Under the pieces are notes generated by a model. That model did not search any database. It saw only the letters and a list, made by a program, of their open reading frames with translations, and had not been told where the DNA came from. From UBA11606 sp039188975 (GTDB taxonomy: Bacteria; Actinomycetota; Acidimicrobiia; Acidimicrobiales; Aldehydirespiratoraceae): a stretch of DNA of 34,423 nt. Of this stretch, positions 32,211 through 34,423 are shown piece by piece. Location of the stretch: positions 1 to 34,423 of the forward strand of contig JBCCYT010000028.1 of NCBI GenBank assembly GCA_039188975.1. Direction: 5' to 3'. The position numbers were made by a program, and so were the translations under genes. How positions within the stretch are numbered: position 1 is the first letter of the stretch; each line of letters starts with the position of its first letter.

Positions 32211-33262
32211 TGCGTATCCTCGTCACCGGTGGGTGTGGCTTCATCGGTTCAGCGGTGGTCCGCCACCTGATCAACGACACCGACCATGAGGTCATCAATG
32301 TCGACAAGATGACCTACGCAGCCACCTACGGCAGCGTCGGGTCGGTCGCAGACAACGAGCGATACCGCCATCTCGAACTGGACATCTGTGATGGCGCAGC
32401 GGTCGATGCCGCGTTCGTCGATCACCAGCCCGACGCCGTGATGCATCTCGCGGCCGAAAGCCATGTCGACCGGTCCATCGATGGACCGGAGGAGTTCTTG
32501 CAGACCAACATCGTCGGCACGATGCACCTGCTGCAAGCCGCCCGCAACCTCATGAGCACGCGAGCCGATGGCGGTATCGACTTTCGGTTCCTTCATGTCT
32601 CGACCGACGAGGTGTTCGGAGCGCTCGCTCACGACGACGACCCGTTCACCGAATCGACGCCGTACTCGCCGCGATCGCCGTACTCGGCGTCCAAGGCATC
32701 TGCCGACCACCTCGCCCGAGCATGGGGCGAGACCTACGGCGTGCCCGTGCTCATCACGAACTGCTCGAACAACTACGGGCCGTTCCACTTCCCGGAGAAA
32801 CTGATCCCGCTCGTCACCCTCAAGGCGATCGCCGAGCAGCCCCTTCCGGTCTATGGGACTGGAGAGAACGTCCGCGACTGGCTCTTCGTCGAGGACCATG
32901 CGACCGCCCTGACGACCGTGCTGTTGACCGGCAAGGTCGGCGAGACCTATCTCGTCGGCGGCAACGCTGAACGCACCAACCTCGACGTGGTGCACGCCAT
33001 CTGCGACCTGGTCGACGATCGCATCGGCGTCTCGGAAGCGGGGCCCCGCCGTCGCCTGATCGAGTTCGTCACCGATCGCCCCGGCCACGATCTGCGATAC
33101 GCGATCGATTCCTCGAAGCTGCAAACCGAACTCGGTTGGCACCCCACCGTCACGTTCGAAGAAGGTCTCGCTCGGACCATCGACTGGTACCTCGCCAACG
33201 AGTCCTGGTGGGGACCCATCCAAGACGGCACGTACGCAGGCGGCCGTCTCGGTCTCTCGTGA
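32210..33262 (+). CDS. rfbB: dTDP-glucose 4,6-dehydratase
   Basis: This 350-residue extended SDR (RmlB) dehydrates dTDP-glucose to dTDP-4-keto-6-deoxyglucose using bound NAD+. It has the Rossmann motif TGGCGFIG (6-13), HLAAESHVDRSI (79-90), the catalytic Thr132-Asp133-Glu134 in HVSTDEVFG, and Tyr158/Lys162 in PYSASKASAD. NNYGPFHFPEKLIPL and GENVRDWLFVEDH form the sugar-nucleotide pocket. All catalytic residues are intact. The ATG at 32210 overlaps the rfbC stop; the 29 additional in-frame codons upstream are the rfbC shadow. The stop overlaps the rfbD start by four bases. Confidence 0.97.
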   Translation: MRILVTGGCGFIGSAVVRHLINDTDHEVINVDKMTYAATYGSVGSVADNERYRHLELDICDGAAVDAAFVDHQPDAVMHLAAESHVDRSIDGPEEFLQTNIVGTMHLLQAARNLMSTRADGGIDFRFLHVSTDEVFGALAHDDDPFTESTPYSPRSPYSASKASADHLARAWGETYGVPVLITNCSNNYGPFHFPEKLIPLVTLKAIAEQPLPVYGTGENVRDWLFVEDHATALTTVLLTGKVGETYLVGGNAERTNLDVVHAICDLVDDRIGVSEAGPRRRLIEFVTDRPGHDLRYAIDSSKLQTELGWHPTVTFEEGLARTIDWYLANESWWGPIQDGTYAGGRLGLS

Positions 33263-34128
33263 CCCGGGTTCTCGTCACCGGCGGCAACGGCCAGGTCGGC
33301 CGCTCGATCTCCGAACTCGTCGACGACGAGCGATTTGCCGCACTCGACATCACGATCACAGATCGGACCGCTTGCGACATCACCCGCGTCGAGTCCGTCC
33401 AACACGCGATCGACCGGTTCGACCCCGAGGTCATCATCAACACGGCTGCGTACACAGCGGTCGATGCCGCAGAGAGCGACGCCGACGCAGCCCTCCAGGC
33501 GAACTGCGACGGGGTTGCACACCTCGCTGCGCACACCGGTCGACGACTGATCCATCTGTCCACCGACTATGTCTTCGACGGCAGCAAAAACGGTTGGTAC
33601 GTCGAGACCGACCCGGTGGCTCCGCTCGGGGTGTACGGCAACAGCAAGTGGCGCGGCGAGCAGGCTGCGGCTGCAAACCCCGACCATCTGATCCTGCGCA
33701 CTGCGTGGGTCTACGCCGCCCACGGGCACAACTTCGTGAGGACCATGCTGCGCCTCGGTGCCGAGCGACCAGAGCTCCGGGTGGTCGCCGATCAGGTCGG
33801 ATGTCCGAGTAGCGCCCATGACATTGCCGACGCACTCCTGCAACTCGTCGCCACCGACGCCACCGGCACTTTTCATCTCGCAGGCGCCGACGAGACGAGC
33901 TGGCATGGCTTTGCGACCGCGATCTTCGATCACGCCGGGTTCGACGTGACCGTCGATGCGATTACGACCGCCGACTACCCCACGCCCGCTCCTCGGCCGG
34001 CGAACAGTCGACTCGACTGCACGGCCCTCGACTCGCACACCGGTGTGCGGCTGCCGAGCTGGCAGATGTCGCTCCCGGGCGTCATCGACACCATTCTCGC
34101 CAACGACTCGATCAGGACTTCATCATGA
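33259..34128 (+). CDS. rfbD: dTDP-4-dehydrorhamnose reductase
   Basis: This 289-residue extended SDR (RmlD) reduces dTDP-4-keto-L-rhamnose to dTDP-L-rhamnose with NAD(P)H, the last step of the pathway. It has VTGGNGQVGRS (6-16), NTAAYTAVDAAE (61-72), the Ser/Thr-Asp-Tyr stretch HLSTDYVFDG, and YGNSK with Tyr126 and Lys130. The C-terminal part has RTAWVYAAHGHNFV, DQVGCPSSAHDIA and RPANSRLDC, all typical of RmlD. The GTG start at 33259 overlaps the rfbB stop (GTGA) and gives the normal family N-terminus; no longer start is needed. The stop overlaps the rfbA ATG by four bases. Confidence 0.96.
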   Translation: MTRVLVTGGNGQVGRSISELVDDERFAALDITITDRTACDITRVESVQHAIDRFDPEVIINTAAYTAVDAAESDADAALQANCDGVAHLAAHTGRRLIHLSTDYVFDGSKNGWYVETDPVAPLGVYGNSKWRGEQAAAANPDHLILRTAWVYAAHGHNFVRTMLRLGAERPELRVVADQVGCPSSAHDIADALLQLVATDATGTFHLAGADETSWHGFATAIFDHAGFDVTVDAITTADYPTPAPRPANSRLDCTALDSHTGVRLPSWQMSLPGVIDTILANDSIRTSS

Positions 34129-34423
34129 CCAAGGGCATCATCCTTGCCGGCGGCACTGGCAGCCGACTGCACCCGCTCACGATGGCGGCTTCGAAACAGC
34201 TGCTACCCGTGTACGACAAGCCGATGATCTACTACCCGCTCTCGGTCCTGATGCTCGCTGGCATCAAGGACGTGCTGATCATCACCACGCCAATCGACCG
34301 GCCCGCCTTCGAGCGGCTGCTCGGTGACGGGAGCCAGTGGGGCATCCGGCTCTCCTATGCGACCCAGGCCGAACCCAATGGCATCGCCGAGGCCTTCCTC
34401 ATCGGTGAGGAGTTCATCGACGG
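34125..34423 (+). CDS. rfbA: Glucose-1-phosphate thymidylyltransferase, N-terminal part (3' truncated by window)
   Basis: The first 99 residues of RmlA are visible and the gene runs off the window. It makes dTDP-glucose from dTTP and glucose 1-phosphate, the first step of the rhamnose pathway. The signature nucleotidyltransferase motif GGTGSRLHPLT (9-19) is followed by SKQLLPVYDKPMIYYPLS (23-40) and ITTPIDRPAFERLLGDGS, all typical of RmlA. The ATG overlaps the rfbD stop (ATGA), so the four genes rfbC-B-D-A are translationally coupled, which also supports the identity. Confidence 0.95.
   Translation, partial: MTKGIILAGGTGSRLHPLTMAASKQLLPVYDKPMIYYPLSVLMLAGIKDVLIITTPIDRPAFERLLGDGSQWGIRLSYATQAEPNGIAEAFLIGEEFID

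Noticed and set aside
1..34423. Search for tRNA, rRNA, CRISPR array, insertion sequence, integrase or toxin-antitoxin genes
   Set aside because: All intergenic gaps are 205 bp or shorter and were read through; none contains a tRNA-like cloverleaf, regularly spaced repeats or mobile-element ends.

Overview
The window is high-GC bacterial DNA with short intergenic gaps, translationally coupled operons, frequent GTG starts and several transcripts that look leaderless (a TANNNT box 6-7 nt before the start codon). This gene style, together with a thiolase-like protein carrying an extra C-terminal domain, Rv1358-like cyclase/ATPase architecture and a NarL-type two-component pair, points to an actinomycete. 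Acidimicrobiia (Ilumatobacter-like) is my best guess, but the sequence alone does not prove it. I found no tRNA, rRNA, CRISPR, transposase, integrase or phage gene. The longest gene-free stretch is about 205 bp.

Layout. 1-5.1 kb: the 3' end of a thiolase-like gene; a large c-di-GMP enzyme on the minus strand (four probable GAF domains, PAS, GGDEF, EAL); a divergent enoyl-CoA hydratase. 5.1-8.7 kb (minus): a coupled four-gene ABC-2 operon in the order ATPase, permease, ATPase, permease. 8.8-14.4 kb: an SDR oxidoreductase; a minus-strand pair made of a Rieske-ThDP enzyme fusion and an M20 peptidase; then a divergent CPA1-type Na+/H+ antiporter. 14.5-19.9 kb: a 1159-residue zinc-ribbon/class III cyclase/AAA/TPR protein, divergent from a histidine kinase-response regulator pair. 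20.1-26.9 kb: two tandem, clearly duplicated MacB/FtsX-type ABC modules (ATPase plus large permease each), each with its own candidate promoter. 26.9-31.5 kb (minus): guaB, a nucleotide-sugar dehydrogenase, an HSL-type esterase and a Nei/Fpg DNA glycosylase. 31.6-34.4 kb: the coupled dTDP-L-rhamnose operon rfbC-rfbB-rfbD-rfbA, cut by the window end.

Functional themes. There are two nucleotide-signalling proteins (c-di-GMP turnover and a cyclase). The two-component system sits directly upstream of the duplicated export modules and may regulate them (inference). The right end makes activated sugars (dTDP-rhamnose and an oxidised UDP-sugar) for cell-surface polysaccharide.

The most unusual protein is the N-terminal Rieske [2Fe-2S] domain fused to a complete pyruvate-oxidase-like ThDP enzyme (11070-13070). 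The most interesting non-coding signals are tandem 12-bp palindromes at the -35 region of the second ABC module, a 9-bp inverted repeat flanking the guaB -10 box, and several repeats upstream of the first ABC module. No wholly new multi-gene system could be demonstrated from the sequence alone.
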